Counted from the stretch's first letter, positions 1-11,180 are shown. The stretch: 64,000 bases of DNA from Agelas oroides (GCA_949130485.1 OX422189.1:5629720-5693719); one strand, 5' to 3'. Numbers and translations are program-made. Notes: generated by a model from the letters alone, not told the origin.

Positions 1-919
1 CTCTCCCCAAACAAACCATGACTCGGCAGTCTCTAGCATGTAACTGCACACATATGTATGCAATGACAGTTAACAACAAAGGATAAAAAGCTACAGCATA
101 CTCAAGGGCAACAACTCGGAGTGAACTAATCTGATCACTAGCACAAAATGGAGGAATGAGATGGCGAAAGAAGTCCAGATTCCAGACACCATATATGGTA
201 CTAAGTGTCAACACAACTATATGGATAAATACTGATGTGCTTTCAAAGGTGATCGACCAATTTATAGCACTGACAATTAACTGACATGCAAATATGTATG
301 CATTCAGTGGTCCAGAAGTAATACGAACTTGGAACATAAGCATAAGCAGGAAAAGTACGGTAGTGGGGAAAGTGGCAAGGAACACATACAATGTCCAACC
401 AAGGCCACTGCTCATGCAGGGAAGACATTGCATTGAATAAGAAAAGATGGCAGTTCCCAGACCCTCCTGGCATTGACTACACAATACTCCAGTGCGATTC
501 AACCCACCACACAGAAACTCATTCAATTCAGGAACATTTTGTGGAGGTTTTACATAGACCTCATCAACTTCACTTTGTTGGTTGACAAAAGGACATCCAC
601 CGATGAAGACTACATCTTTTTCTTCATTATAGTCCATGCAGTTTCCTGTCAGCAGCAAGGTCTGTTTTGTATTTGAATCACACAGCACAATCCTTCCAGG
701 ATCCGATGGTGTATTGGTTCACCACATTTGCAGTGGTTTGAATTATTACTGACGGGAATGAACCATGATGGGCAGCCCCGATTGATTGGGTTCACGGTTC
801 TCCTCGGCCAACTGGACAGGTTTCCAGATCATTCCTTGCTGTCTATCAGAATATACAAAAGCGTCGCAGAATAAGGCACTAAAAAGCAGAATATTCGTGA
901 TGGTTACAGACGCAGACAT
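1..919 (-). pseudogene. Receptor-family copy A: N-terminal half, frameshifted, runs off the window
   Basis: This is a minus-strand member of the multi-pass membrane family that is intact in copy C. It starts at the ATG at 919 with the class I signal peptide (MSASVTITNILLF) and, after homology is followed through the breaks, reaches the segment ending near RVMVCL at the window edge. Two small insertions relative to copy C disrupt it. One of about 7 nt lies near 786-800 and puts the reading into a frame that stops after VHSRQ. One of 5 nt lies near 700-706 and restores the frame. Downstream of that the frame is open through the Cys-rich motif and the first three membrane segments. It is therefore a pseudogene unless the indels are assembly errors. 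The C-terminal half lies outside the window. Family membership is certain; the function is unknown. Confidence 0.85.
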
Positions 920-944
920 GGTGGGGAGAATCTGTACACGATTT

Positions 945-965
945 AGCAACGTCCGGTCACGCCCT
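945..965 (-). promoter_or_regulatory. Conserved upstream block of class I receptor copies (copy A)
   Basis: The core CGTCCGGTCACGCCCT lies 26 bp upstream of the copy A ATG. It recurs almost unchanged about 60 bp upstream of copies C and F, in DNA that otherwise carries small indels. A promoter or 5' UTR role is inferred from position and conservation; common descent alone could also explain it. Confidence 0.4.
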
Positions 966-1214
966 AAATTTAATTATCTGATGCGGTTAGTTAAGCGGGG
1001 TTCCACTGTATTCCTTCGTATAAGTTATAATCCAAGCGACGCCATTTTTTCTCCCTCAAAAGCCCATGGCCTTACCAGCCGTACCATTGCCGCCGGCCCT
1101 GTAGACAGACTGATGTACTGACAAACTGTGTGTGTGGTAATTACTTACAAATGCTGTGTATTCAATCCATATCTCTGTTTAGTCTGCTGCACTGTAATTC
1201 TCACTTTCATGAGC

Positions 1215-3116
1215 TTTATTTCATACAGGTACTGTTTATTCACACCAGCTCTCCCTATGGGCCATCTTCCATATGGCTCTTCTCTTCTGGGCAGTTGTTT
1301 GCCCTTTCCACTAGCTACCGATCCTTCAGGAATGGAGGACGTTTGAAATACGTATATATACAGTAATGACTAGCTATAGCTGGTGTTCTCCTGCCATGTG
1401 TGCCTGCGGGTGTCAACCTGGTGTTTGGACATAAAGTAATATCCTTTTCACCCATGGTGTGCCTAGTAGCTGTACAAGATGTGGGTTTTTATACTGATGC
1501 ATTGTTGGGAGCATTTGAAGTTGCCATATTAGGAACTCTGCAGGCACTTGTTTTCTGGACATTGGTGAAGGTATGCATATACCAGTAAAATATGCATTCA
1601 CAGTATCATATGAACTCATCTTTGAGCAATATATAACTCTAACTGCTAATGTAGTGTGCATGGGCTAAGTCAGTAGGTGAATTAAGCTGTTACATCCAAT
1701 GCTGGCTTTTAACAATTGCAGTCGAATTTAGGCATCTAAGACCAGCTTGCAGGCCTGCATGGGGTAGAGTGCCTAGGCAAGTCTACGTACATGCTCAGGC
1801 TCACTCCTACAATGGCATGCATTCTCAAGTGAGCTTGAAAGTACCAAATTGTTTGGTATGTGGATTTCTTTCAACATGTGAAGATCCACAGCCTGTAACG
1901 TTTGAAATGAATTGGATTATAAAGTAACATTCGGTGACACAGAAATGAGCCTTACTGTTTTGTATCTATACTTTTCAATCTATATTTACCTCATGATGTT
2001 CATGTACAGCATGCTGTAGGGAAGACAAAGAAGAGAAAGGTGGCACTCATGCAGATGATCCTGCAGACTATAGTGAGAATTTGGTAATTGCATTTCTTTG
2101 TGTGAGTGCTCTGTATCCTGCCTATCTTCTACCTTTCATTGTGAAGATCAAAGAACTCAAAAAGAATTGTAAACACAGTTTGCTCAGATCCTGCTGGGTC
2201 AGCAAGGGATAATCATTATCTTGAACTTCATACAGCCTGAACTCAAGAGCAGGGGCGGCGGAGCAGGGGGGGCAGGGGGGCGAATGCCCCCCCAAAGTAC
2301 AGATTGGGGGGGCCTTGCCCCCCCAATCCGAAGATGGCTACTGCTACTTGATGTGTAATAATATACAACAGTTACTATCAAAATGCCAGTGTCAACGATG
2401 CGTCGTTTACTTACCGTACGGTATCCAGCACAAACCATCGTCGTAGTTAGTCTCGCGTAGCCGCGAGACTAGGTCGTAGTAGGTTTTCCTGTGGGTGTAA
2501 CTGGATAAGTTTATTTACTTTTAATTAGACAAACACGTGCACTGCCACTGCACTGCCCCCCCTTCAAGCTGTTAGGCGTGGTGATCACTGAACTAGTTTC
2601 AGAGTGTAGTACAAAGTAGAAACTGTTCTTGTCCAGGTCGTCAATTCGTCTATAAGATGCCCACCTCATCAGGCCCGCCACGTACGGTCGACTATAGTGA
2701 CTGAAACGCCTCGTGACGACTGACGTGTATCGTGGCGAACAGAGGTATTACTCTCGCCATGTACTCTAGTCGGACTAGTGGCATTTGGGTACAAATATGG
2801 CCTCAGAAGCGATCTCAGAGCACCTAATTTGAAAAAAATTTTCTGGGGGGGTGCCCCCAGACACCCCTAGCGTGTGCGTGCTTACGCACGCACCATCCTC
2901 GCTGCCCCCCCAATCTCAAGTACCTTCCGCCGCCCCTGAAGAGTATATACAGTGCTTATGTTGCAATTCCTTGGTTTATATATATAGTTTCTCATGCCAG
3001 TATGCCACCTCCTGGCTGTACATGAGTGTGTTTTGGAAAAGTGTCAAGGAGCATTTTGAAGTTATAGTCCAGGCAGCAGTTGTATATAAAAGTGGTGATG
3101 GAAAGGTGCGCCTATA
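1215..3116 (+). pseudogene. Decayed GPCR-like (7TM) gene, exon remnants
   Basis: Four exon-like pieces can be read on the plus strand. About 1225-1345 gives a helix with the pattern QLSLWAIFHMALLFWAVVCP, then, in another frame, YRSFRNGGRLKYVYI. About 1385-1569 continues after TAA TGA stops in the same frame with AGVLLPCVPAGVNLVFGHKV and ends LVFWTLVK before a GTATGC donor. About 2024-2210 holds an acidic linker and a helix (LVIAFLCVSALYPAYLLPF). About 2960-3116 gives CQYATSWLYMSVFWKSVKEH and ends VYKSGDGKVRL followed by a stop. The order and motifs resemble helices 3 to 7 of sponge GPCR-like proteins; that family link is from memory. In-frame stops, a frame change around the CTAGCTAC at 1310-1318, and an element at 2250-2938 mark it as dead. 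The N-terminal exons were not found. Confidence 0.4.
2250..2938. mobile_element. Non-autonomous DNA element, CAGGGGCGGCGG ends, 5-bp TSD
   Basis: The element is 689 bp. It starts CAGGGGCGGCGG, ends with the reverse complement CCGCCGCCCCTG, and is flanked by AAGAG on both sides. The interior has G-rich and C-rich runs, a palindrome at 2449-2470 and a right-hand block at 2793-2893 with a GCGTGCTTACGCACGC-like hairpin. That block recurs in the elements at 43681-44304 and 50155-50671. No transposase is visible. Confidence 0.8.
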
Positions 3117-3128
3117 GCGGGATTATTG

Positions 3129-3170
3129 TAGTCTCGTAACCAGGTGCTTGGTATCCTGGGAACGAGGCTG
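3129..3170. mobile_element. Degenerate copy of the TAGCCTCG palindromic element
   Basis: It begins TAGTCTCGTAACCAGG and ends CCTGGGAACGAGGCTG. The flanks GGATTATTG and GAATTATCC are similar over 9 bp, as expected for an eroded target duplication. See the clean copy at 52057-52159. Confidence 0.45.
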
Positions 3171-3296
3171 GAATTATCCTGTAGCAAAAAATACCTCCCC
3201 ACTTTCAAGGCACATGATAGCGTACAGGAAGGAATGACCCACGTGTTTATACTTGTCACTCAAAGAAGAGATTACCGTAGCAGCACTATCCGAACG

Positions 3297-3565
3297 AAAT
3301 AAACGCCGCCCTCGAATAGTAGCCGCGGCTAGTAAACGCGGCACGTGCATACGTGTGCGAATGGTTTCGGTCACCACGCTACTGCTAGTACTGTTCTTGT
3401 TGTATGAGTCGTTCCCACGGCTGATAGCAGGACTGAGAGGCTGCGCGTACTACTGTATCCAGCCGTCATTGATGTCTCCGGGCTTTCCAAATAAACAAAC
3501 GCCGCCTTCGAATAGTATAGCTGCACAAAATGAGCAGCGAAATAAATAGTAGCCGCGGCGTCTGA
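3297..3565. repeat. Repeated AATAAACGCCGCC / TAGCCGCGGC motif block
   Basis: The string AAATAAACGCCGCC, followed by a TCGAATAGTAG-like tract and a CGCGGC block, occurs near 3297 and in altered form near 3490-3565. The sequence is CpG-rich compared with its surroundings. It looks like part of an unclassified transposon; open frames across it show no known domain. Confidence 0.35.
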
Positions 3566-3584
3566 TCGAAGAAATACGGTATGT

Positions 3585-4635
3585 TGTTGTGACCAAAATT
3601 TGTTATTGTAGTCGCATCAATGAACAGTCGAAATGTGCAGAGATACTTCTGTGTGTTGCTTAAGAATTTTTGTATTCCCTGGAGCACAATACAGCTTCTG
3701 GGGGACATACACATATATGTGGTATGTATCATCTGTAAATGAATATTTGTAGTCTAGATTTTGCATTCACTAAACATTTGTGCCTTGGGAGTTTGGAAGT
3801 CTGCAGGATCATCTGCATGAGTGCCACCTTTCTCTTCTTTGTCTTCTCTTGAATCTGTACAGAAGTTTGCCTTAAAAGTTTGCCTTAAACAGTGGAATAT
3901 GCCATACTGCCAGCTGCTCAACCGGTCTCATTTGCCAGATCTTGGTACTCGCCGCAAACACTTGAGCCTGTGTTATTTTTATAACCTAGTTAATGGTGTT
4001 CATGTGTATCCTAACCTACCTCTTGTACCCCATTCACCTCAACATGTAATTCACACTACACATTCTTTCATGCAATTTAGTGCTCATACTAATCATTTTC
4101 ACCATTCTTTTTTCCCACATGTAACTGCCTTATGGAACACCTTACCCAGTGCTATTACTTCCGCACCAACTCTTTCTGTTTTTAAGAATTATATTCACTC
4201 CTCATAGTTTATTTGTATGGGCACAAGTACCATATTAGTGTCCCTTCACTATTCTTGTGTCCTTTGCATCATGCATAAAGTTTCATAGAAAAAAGATGTT
4301 ACTAAGCAACATTTGTAACTAGCTCACAGTAGCTAATATATCTTATTCACTTGCACAACCGAAATAGCATCCGTTGGGTCATTTACTGTGAGTAAATTTT
4401 GTTTGACAATGTGCACATTCCATAAAGAAAGTAGATAAGCTGATTCAGACTCTCCAACCAACTTCAGATTACAAAAAACATGAATGGAAGCCTACTCTAA
4501 GAAGAGATTATGTTAAAACCGGCTACAATGCTCTAGGGAAAACAGGAATTCTTAACCAACACACAGAAGTATCTCTGCACATTTCAACTGTTCATTGATG
4601 TGACTAAAATAACAAATAATTATACAACATACTCT
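3585..4635. repeat. Inverted repeat pair flanking the LINE tail
   Basis: The arm at about 3585-3682 is the reverse complement of about 4525-4635 with scattered mismatches; the shared stretch includes CACACAGAAGTATCTCTGCA. The arms enclose about 840 bp containing a flank of receptor unit B and the LINE fragment. It may be an old fold-back element or two copies of one dispersed repeat. Confidence 0.5.
3800..4293 (+). mobile_element. 5'-truncated non-LTR retrotransposon tail
   Basis: An open frame to 4207 encodes the extreme C-terminus of a non-LTR reverse transcriptase polyprotein. It has LESVQKFALKVCL, a LPDLGTRRKHLSLCYFYNL stretch and the near-terminal pattern FFPHVTALWNTLPSAI followed by FKNYI, which is typical of CR1/L2/Jockey-like elements. 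There is no catalytic core. Compared with the paralogous flank at 13990-14020 the block is a clean insertion between GGGAGTTTGGAAG and ATGTTACTAAG, and it ends in an A-rich run. Its first 47 bp are an inverted copy of 2024-2070 and are not LINE sequence. Confidence 0.7.
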
Positions 4636-6031
4636 CTTTTTAGAGTGGTAGCATGAAGAATTAGGAGCAAGTCATTTATGTAGCACAGATGGTAGAGTAG
4701 TGGGAAACTGTAAAAAGGTTTAGGTTACTTCAGTTGCATTCCTTTCGTGTGTGTGACATGTAACACCCAAGGAGTGCTTACAATGTGAACAGAGTGTAGT
4801 TGAGAAGCTTCCCTGTTTCGTTAAATTGGTACCTCCTTTCAGAAAGCCTATTAATCAGCATGTCTGGTGAGGTTTGTTGTTTCTGCCCCTGGAGAGTTCC
4901 TTGGTTGCATGGTTGTGGTAGAAAATGCCAGGAATGTAGCCAAATAGATCTTCTGAAAAAAGAGACTAGCTAATAATGTAGCTAATGAAGAAGCTCCTCC
5001 ATAAACTTTTAAGAAAACCTATTTGGTAGCATTTCGTGGTCACACTGATGCAACTGAGACAACCTTTGCAGTGAAGTAATTTCGGTGTATAAAATTGATG
5101 CATACAAACAACTTGTACACTGTAAAATAGTATTTGTCATAACGACTGACAGTTTGCTATTTCAGATTCAGATGAGTGAACACAATTCATTACTATGTGG
5201 AGGAGAACTACATGACAATCTTTTCCTCATTCTCAGCCAACTATCCTCCACATTATCATACCATCTTGGCGATTAACTGTGTCCATGCATCAAATTGGTT
5301 CACTCATCTGCAACGAACATGACAAATTGATGGCCAAAATGACAATTCTGTTCTTACTGTGTATCTTCTTTTGAACTCATATGTAATTAAATATCACAGT
5401 CATATAGAACACAATTCTCCAGTAGAAAACTCCATACCACAACCTGCCTAGCTACATCAAAAAGAGCACTACACATGCGCTCTTCATTTCTCCATATCTC
5501 AAATACAGACACTGTACCAACTTTACTTGTCAAAATACATACCATGTCAGTTTGTAGCTATATTTGCTGAAGTTAATCTCCATACTGAGCTAAATACAGC
5601 TCTTTTGCTAAGGTCAAGATGATAGTTAGCGAATTATTCGCTATTGTGAATACTATTAAAATGAGTTGTACTTCAGAGTTAAGCTCCCACTACAGAAATG
5701 AACTGCTAAGTATTGAGAAAAGAACTAAAAGAGAATTCCAAAACACAGCTAAAATCCATCATCTTCCATCACAGCCTTAAATGGAAATGCATACATAAGT
5801 TTGCAAACTCAAAATTTGGCAGACGGTATATATATATTGTTGCTGTTGTTTCTAGTGTACCATCTGTGGTTCAAAATATTTTGTTGTGAGCAGTACATAT
5901 CTGTACCTACTTGCAGTACATTAACATATCTCCTAGTTACATAAATGATGTGCTTGTATACTCAAGTCAATTATTCTACAAGTACAAAGAATACAAAACA
6001 TACAGAGACAATATAATCATGTTCTCCACAG
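4294..6031. other. 3' flank of receptor copy B, duplicated at 14010-16024
   Basis: No gene is seen. The stretch is collinear with the flank of remnant B2, with local divergence at 4437-4690. The part near 4880-5080 also recurs near 56440-56650. Short open frames here are not conserved between the copies. Confidence 0.6.
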
Positions 6032-7687
6032 TTACGTTAGAGAGCCATATAAGTTAGCTCTACGTTGTTGACTGTTCCCACATGCAGGATAGATCTCAGT
6101 CTCAGTATCTTGAGGACAATTGTCTGAGATGTCTCCTTCATGACCAACACTTCCATATTCTTCGGGGTGTAGGAGTCTGTCTGGTTCTTGTGACTGCAGG
6201 ATTGGATGATCTGTACATTTCTTACACATGTGATACGCCTTTGTCCATGTCAGCAGTTTGTATGTTACATAAACAATGAAATATATCAAAGGTACAGTAG
6301 CAAGCACACCCAAAATTTGGAAGGGAACAGGGGCAATGTATCGTGCATACATGTTACAGAATAGTGCAAAAGCTATGAGAGAAAACACGGCAGAGTCCCA
6401 AATATTAAGCCAAAACTTGTCCTTGTAAGGACAAAAAAGAAGAAAAAGTAGTGTTGCAATGACCAGGCATACAATTGACACCATCTCATCATACGTGCCA
6501 AATACACTGCCACCATACACTGCAAGCAGAAGCACTATTCGAAGAACAAGGTAAAGTCCTGCAAAGTATCGGCAGTCCCTTGTACCACTGGTGCCATTCT
6601 TGTAGCAACCCTGGAAGACATCAGCAAATGCATGTAGTGCAAGCCACCTTCTACCACAGCACCCAAGACACTTCTGAAATAGTTTGGTTGGATACAGTAA
6701 CAGAACAAGTGCAGGAAAGAGTACAAAGATACAAAGGACAAAGATGGCAAGGAGGGCAAATGGAAGATGTTTGTTACCAAACCATTCAAGTGATGGGTCA
6801 TGGTACACCCTCCTGGGTGGGTCAAGTACTCCTCCAGTTGGGACATACAGCTGTGTGTAGCCCAGCAGCTGAAGTGATACAAATAAGATCTTGGAGTAGG
6901 AAAGAAGCAGAAATGCAGCAAATGTATGAACAAGTGACGCTACTGGGTCCCACTGTCTCCCCCACCTTCGTCTACAGCTGCTGAAACACTTACAAAACAC
7001 TCTCCACAAACAAACCATGACTCGGCAGTCTCTAGCATGTAACTGCACACATATGTAGGCAATGATAGTTAATAACAAAGGGTAGAAAGCCACAGTATAC
7101 TCAAGAGCAACAACATGAAGTGAACTAATCTGATCACTAGCACAAAATGGAGGAATGAGATAGGGAAAGAAGTCCAGATTCCAGACACCGCATATGGTGC
7201 CAAATGTCAACTGAAATGCATGGATAAATGCTGATGTGCTTTCAAAGGTAAACGACAAATTTATAGTACTGACAATTAACTGACATGCAAATATGTATGC
7301 ATTCAGTGGTCCAGAAGTAAGGCGAACTTGAAACATAAGCAAGAAGAGGAAAAGTATGGTAGTGGGGAAAGTGGCAAGGAACACATACAGTGTCCAACCA
7401 AGGCCACTGCTCATGCAGTGAAGACATTGCATTGAATAGGAAATGATAGCAGTTCCCAGACCCTCCTGGCATTGACTGCACAATACTCCAGTGCGGTTTA
7501 GTTCACCACAAAGAAACTGATTCAATTCAGACACATTTTGTGGAGGTTTTACATAGACTATATCAACAGCACCTTTTTGGTTGACAAAAGGACATGTACC
7601 AATAAAGACCACATCTTCCACTTCATTATAGTCCATGCAGTTTCCTAGTAGCAGCAGAGTCTGTTTTGTATTTGAATCACACAACAC
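6032..7687 (-). CDS. Receptor-family copy B: long open frame without its N-terminus
   Basis: An uninterrupted 551-codon frame covers the second part of the ectodomain, the CxxC motif region (CGELNRTGVLCSQCQEGLG), all nine membrane segments and the tail ending RANLYGSLT. Homology continues upstream of the listed ATG to about 7780 (GCPSWFVPVSNKS), where a 4-nt loss shifts the frame. The signal peptide is then replaced by unrelated repetitive DNA. The ATG at 7687 is inside the conserved ectodomain and is unlikely to be the native start, so this copy is probably non-functional or depends on an unseen 5' exon. The tail lacks the acidic EECKPLL segment present in other copies. The body carries no stop, suggesting recent truncation. 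Its ligand and role are unknown. Confidence 0.8.
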   Translation of the reverse strand: MLCDSNTKQTLLLLGNCMDYNEVEDVVFIGTCPFVNQKGAVDIVYVKPPQNVSELNQFLCGELNRTGVLCSQCQEGLGTAIISYSMQCLHCMSSGLGWTLYVFLATFPTTILFLFLLMFQVRLTSGPLNAYIFACQLIVSTINLSFTFESTSAFIHAFQLTFGTICGVWNLDFFPYLIPPFCASDQISSLHVVALEYTVAFYPLLLTIIAYICVQLHARDCRVMVCLWRVFCKCFSSCRRRWGRQWDPVASLVHTFAAFLLLSYSKILFVSLQLLGYTQLYVPTGGVLDPPRRVYHDPSLEWFGNKHLPFALLAIFVLCIFVLFPALVLLLYPTKLFQKCLGCCGRRWLALHAFADVFQGCYKNGTSGTRDCRYFAGLYLVLRIVLLLAVYGGSVFGTYDEMVSIVCLVIATLLFLLFCPYKDKFWLNIWDSAVFSLIAFALFCNMYARYIAPVPFQILGVLATVPLIYFIVYVTYKLLTWTKAYHMCKKCTDHPILQSQEPDRLLHPEEYGSVGHEGDISDNCPQDTETEIYPACGNSQQRRANLYGSLT

Positions 7688-7914
7688 AGTCCTTCCAGGA
7701 TGGTGTATTGATTCACCACATTTGCAGTGGTTTGACTTATTACTGACAGGAACAAACCATGATGGGCACCCTTATTGGGTTTGGATTTTTTTGCTGAGCC
7801 AGGAAGCGAGGCGAATAATGGGGGTTCGAATCTTCTGTAACGCTCAGGAATGCAATTTACAGCGGCGCGCGTGCGTGATCACGAGGTAGGAATAGGTTCA
7901 CCTGGTACCCAGCC

Positions 7915-8025
7915 CTAGCCTCGTTCCCAGGCCACTCCCAGATTTTGTCTCGCAGCCGTGGAGAAAACTCGAGTTTTCTCCACAGCTGCGAGATAAAATC
8001 TGGGAGTGGCCTGGGGACCAGGCTA
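7915..8025. mobile_element. TAGCCTCG palindromic element, 9-bp TSD
   Basis: It starts TAGCCTCGTTCCCAGGCC and ends GGCCTGGGGACCAGGCTA. The arms extend through CACTCCCAGATTTTGTCTCGC to a CTCGAG centre, so nearly the whole element is one hairpin. The flanks ACCCAGCCC and ACCCGGCCC differ at one of 9 positions and fit an eroded target duplication. Confidence 0.75.
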
Positions 8026-8032
8026 ACCCGGC

Positions 8033-8430
8033 CCGGTTTGAAACGGTTGCGTCATCTTATTAAATATTCACAGGAGGCTGCCGAAGCAAAGATGTTCATC
8101 ACATTCTGTAAGACTAGAGGAAAAAAAAAAGGAAGTATTGCATTCCCTGGCCCTAGCCCTAACCCTAACCCATAACCATTTAGCCAACGAGCCACTATGC
8201 TCTAATGTATGGTAGCGCGACGGAAATAATAAGGTGCGCGACAGATTATAAATACTTATTAAAGTGCCGTAACTGGAAACCCTTTCAAACCGGGCTATAC
8301 CGAGGTAGAAATGATTCGGATGCAGAGAGAAGGAGGAGATTAACCAGGATTCCAGTGCAGCGAGCAGAGGATGATTCCCGGAGGCAGCAGTGACGGAGGC
8401 TGACCGACGGAGGCACAACCTCATTCGTCA
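8033..8430. repeat. Dispersed element with CCGGTTTGAAAC ends and TTAGGG-like hexamers
   Basis: CCCGGTTTGAAACGGTT near 8033 is mirrored by CCCTTTCAAACCGGG near 8280. Between them lies CCCTAGCCCTAACCCTAACC (about 8150-8170). The block at 8092-8195 reappears inverted at 16530-16645, and the TTTGAAACGG end also occurs near 18945. It reads as an unclassified transposon carrying a short telomere-like tract, not a telomere. Confidence 0.5.
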
Positions 8431-8719
8431 TCGGCCTAGATCGGTCAGCCCCTCCGACGGTGTTGGCTGCATAGTATCTGGTATACATTTGCTATCAGAC
8501 AAGGTCTTAATCAAGCTTGTTGAAAGTGTTGGGGTGAAAGATTGATGGATACTAAGATTTTTTATAAATTGTATTAGCCCAATGGACTGTAAAAATTGCA
8601 GCAACCATGCAAGCAGAATTGTTTGGCCTGCAGCCGGAATGAGATTCTTCAGAACCATTTTGCCCTGTTCTTCTCGCAACACCTGAAAAGGGCTAAGATC
8701 CTCTCGGACCTCTTTCAAC

Positions 8720-9250
8720 TACCACCCACACCCTGGGAAGTCACCAGCAATGAAGGTTGACCAGAAAGTGGTAATCCAGTTGAAGGCATGGGATGTCATG
8801 AACTATATCATATTCCAAATCTTGATGTGGATGTCTTCATCACGTGCAAGCGAACCCAGTGTGGGATGTGTGTACCCCTGGGAGAGCTGTAGACACCAAA
8901 TTACCCAAGCATCTGATATGAATTTCTCTTTCTTACATATGAAGCCACACTACAAGCTGATCGTGCTAAACTCATTGGAAGTGGCATTAGCTATATGCAT
9001 ACCTGTGCTGTCATAAAGGGCCGCACATGGTTCAAGGTTGTCCTACCTTAAATTGGATTGCATGTACCAAGGTACACATAAATTCTTTGTAAGCAAGTGC
9101 CAGACTTGCATCCTCATATATATGGTTGCATACTGTGGAATACCTGTCAATGTCAAGTGTACAAGGAATGTAAACGATGAAGTATATAGTGTGTTGCATT
9201 CAAAACCTAATTTAAAAACGTTAAACATAATACAAGTTTAGTATCCTAAT
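8720..9250. repeat. Receptor-unit upstream block (remnant)
   Basis: It is collinear with 24270-24810 and 49240-49740, and in part with 20640-20900. It shares the stretch GTTGACCAGAAAGTGG and a later CATACCTGTGCTGTCATA. This is the 5' flank of an old receptor unit. No gene is seen in it. Confidence 0.6.
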
Positions 9251-10734
9251 TGGGGCTTTCCTTCTCATGGTAGTATTTTCACCACAGATATATGTGCAAG
9301 TGTACCATCCTAATAACAATGTAAACAGTATTGTATAGTGAATGTAGGGGACGTTATTGTATGGTCTGTAGTAGTCTGGCGGCACTTTCATGTGGCTGGG
9401 CGGAACTTTGAAGAAATCTTCCAACACTTATTATACCGCAAGTGGAAAGAAAAAATATATACTAATGAAAAGCCACAAAAGTGCATGTGTATGTACAATG
9501 TTTTAGCCTTTCTTTCCAAGCCTGAGAGGACTTACAGAAGTTTGACACCACGATACAGTTGTCAATGAAGTATGTTTGGTTAGAGTGCTAAGGCTGAAAG
9601 GTAATCCATGGAGACTATACAGGGCCAAACATTTGCCATCACGAAATGGGACCTATGATGACACAGGATTTTACCGTGGCCAAACTAGATATCTTAATGC
9701 TAAAGATGAGAAAATTAGACTTTTTAAAACCACTGCTAACCTGAGTTGTGATCAAAAATGTTGACACTTCAGTGACTACACAAACTTCATCCTGACTTGC
9801 ACCTCTGGAGCCTTGTAAAAAGGCTAACCTAGGTAGCTACACTGTTAACAAGCTAGATCTATTAGCTACAACTTTCTGCTGGCAGATTACCAATACAGTG
9901 CAACCTCACTGAGCTACTGGTCACGATCACTTGGACACTTTAGTGAAGTGTGCACTTAGCTACTGGCTTGCTGCACTACAGCACATTCCATGCGTCCACA
10001 GCACTTTTGATGGCAACGGCACTTCTTTACAATATTGACTAACGTCTCTCAATAGGCTTTGCATGGTGCTCCTACACAACTCAGTCTCAGATACAGATAC
10101 ACAATAGTAGCATGGCCATCTTCTGTCCAGCAAGTTGGCTCCCTTTGTTTATCATCTTGCCTCTAGCTACATCCGTTGTAGGTCTCAGACCTACAGTATA
10201 TCTAGTGTTCATGCCAGCAGTAGCAAGCATACAATGGCTATGCTTATTGTTAGAAGCTGGATTGTGCACCTAACTCCGATTCTCTGTTCCCTGTTCCACT
10301 TCTACTCTAATCTAGCCAGGCTTCCACACTATGTGTACCTAGTGGGTTAGCTTAAGGTGGCGGTGGAAGTCACTTGGCGGAGGTTAACGAAAACATTAAC
10401 CTGGGTTACAGTCAGGACCAGTGTTACTCCTAGCTGAAAGTTTCAGGGTTAAGGTTTGGTTTAGGGTGTAGACTCATGTTTGTCACTACTCTTGGAATGG
10501 ACAACTTTGACTGCACCAAAATGAATGCACATTTCAAAAAATTCACAGCTTGTCTACGGGAGGGGCTCATTCACGAGTGGAAGCAAGCATTACTAGCCCC
10601 ACCACTACCCCTTATGTTGCTAAACAACTCACGGCTCTGTTCCACACACAACCACTCTTCAGCTTTCTTGTCCACTTCAGCGTAGTACCAACAATATATA
10701 TTGCGCATTCTAGTTAAAGCCCAGCCCAGCACTC
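9251..10734. other. No recognisable gene
   Basis: The stretch is AT-rich with short open frames only. The start near 9251-9340 is an inverted version of part of the upstream block. Nothing else could be assigned. Confidence 0.5.
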
Positions 10735-11180
10735 GAAGCACCGGGCCACGGTCACCTACTAGGCTTGGCATACGATCGCAAGACCTGGGCCTACCCAATG
10801 AGTACAGTCTTGGCCACTGTGGCCTTTCTGCTGCTTCTAGACACAAGCAGGCATTACGCACTACTCACAGCTACTGACACTACAGCACTCTACTAAACTC
10901 CTTTTTTTTGTAAGTCGATCTAAGCTTATCTTCAAAGTTCCGACCACCACATGAGGGGTTCCGCCAGGCCACATCTTAACTAACTTAATTATAAGCTGAT
11001 TATTGGATGCCAATGCCGACATGAAATGGGGAAAATCCTCAATGTTATGGATAGTGAACGGTTGAAGACTCCCAAAACTGACTGTGCGCTAAAAAGTTTA
11101 ACAAGACAAAGAAGTCTATCAGCTTGGATTCCAGGTTTGTCGACCTTGAAAGTGCAGGGTTCTCTGCCACCTTAATGACT
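10735..11180. repeat. Dispersed repeat also present at 19650-20176
   Basis: About 10740-10890 is the reverse complement of 19650-19815, while about 10930-11180 matches 19928-20176 in direct orientation. It shares the stretch TTCCGACCACCACATGAGGG. The two halves therefore have opposite relative orientation at the two sites, which indicates a fold-back or rearranged element. Confidence 0.6.

Noticed and set aside
243..473. 76-79 codon minus-strand frames beginning MPGGSGNCHLFLF in each receptor copy
   Set aside because: They are a shifted frame over the first-helix region of the receptor. They look conserved only because the true frame is.
6475..6984. 169-codon plus-strand frame and similar antisense frames in the other receptor copies (for example 22870-23094, 34706-34945, 47819-48043)
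   Set aside because: They lie antisense to the conserved receptor frame and recur only because the sense sequence is conserved. Their hydrophobicity and composition follow from the sense codons, and no starts or splice signals support them.
7790..7845. Possible tRNA from a GGTTCGAATC T-loop-like string
   Set aside because: No matching acceptor, D or anticodon stems could be built around it.
8150..8172. Chromosome end
   Set aside because: The hexamers are few and lie inside a dispersed repeat with unique sequence on both sides.
10571..10861. 96-codon minus-strand frame
   Set aside because: It overlaps a dispersed repeat that is rearranged at 19650-19815, where the frame is not kept.
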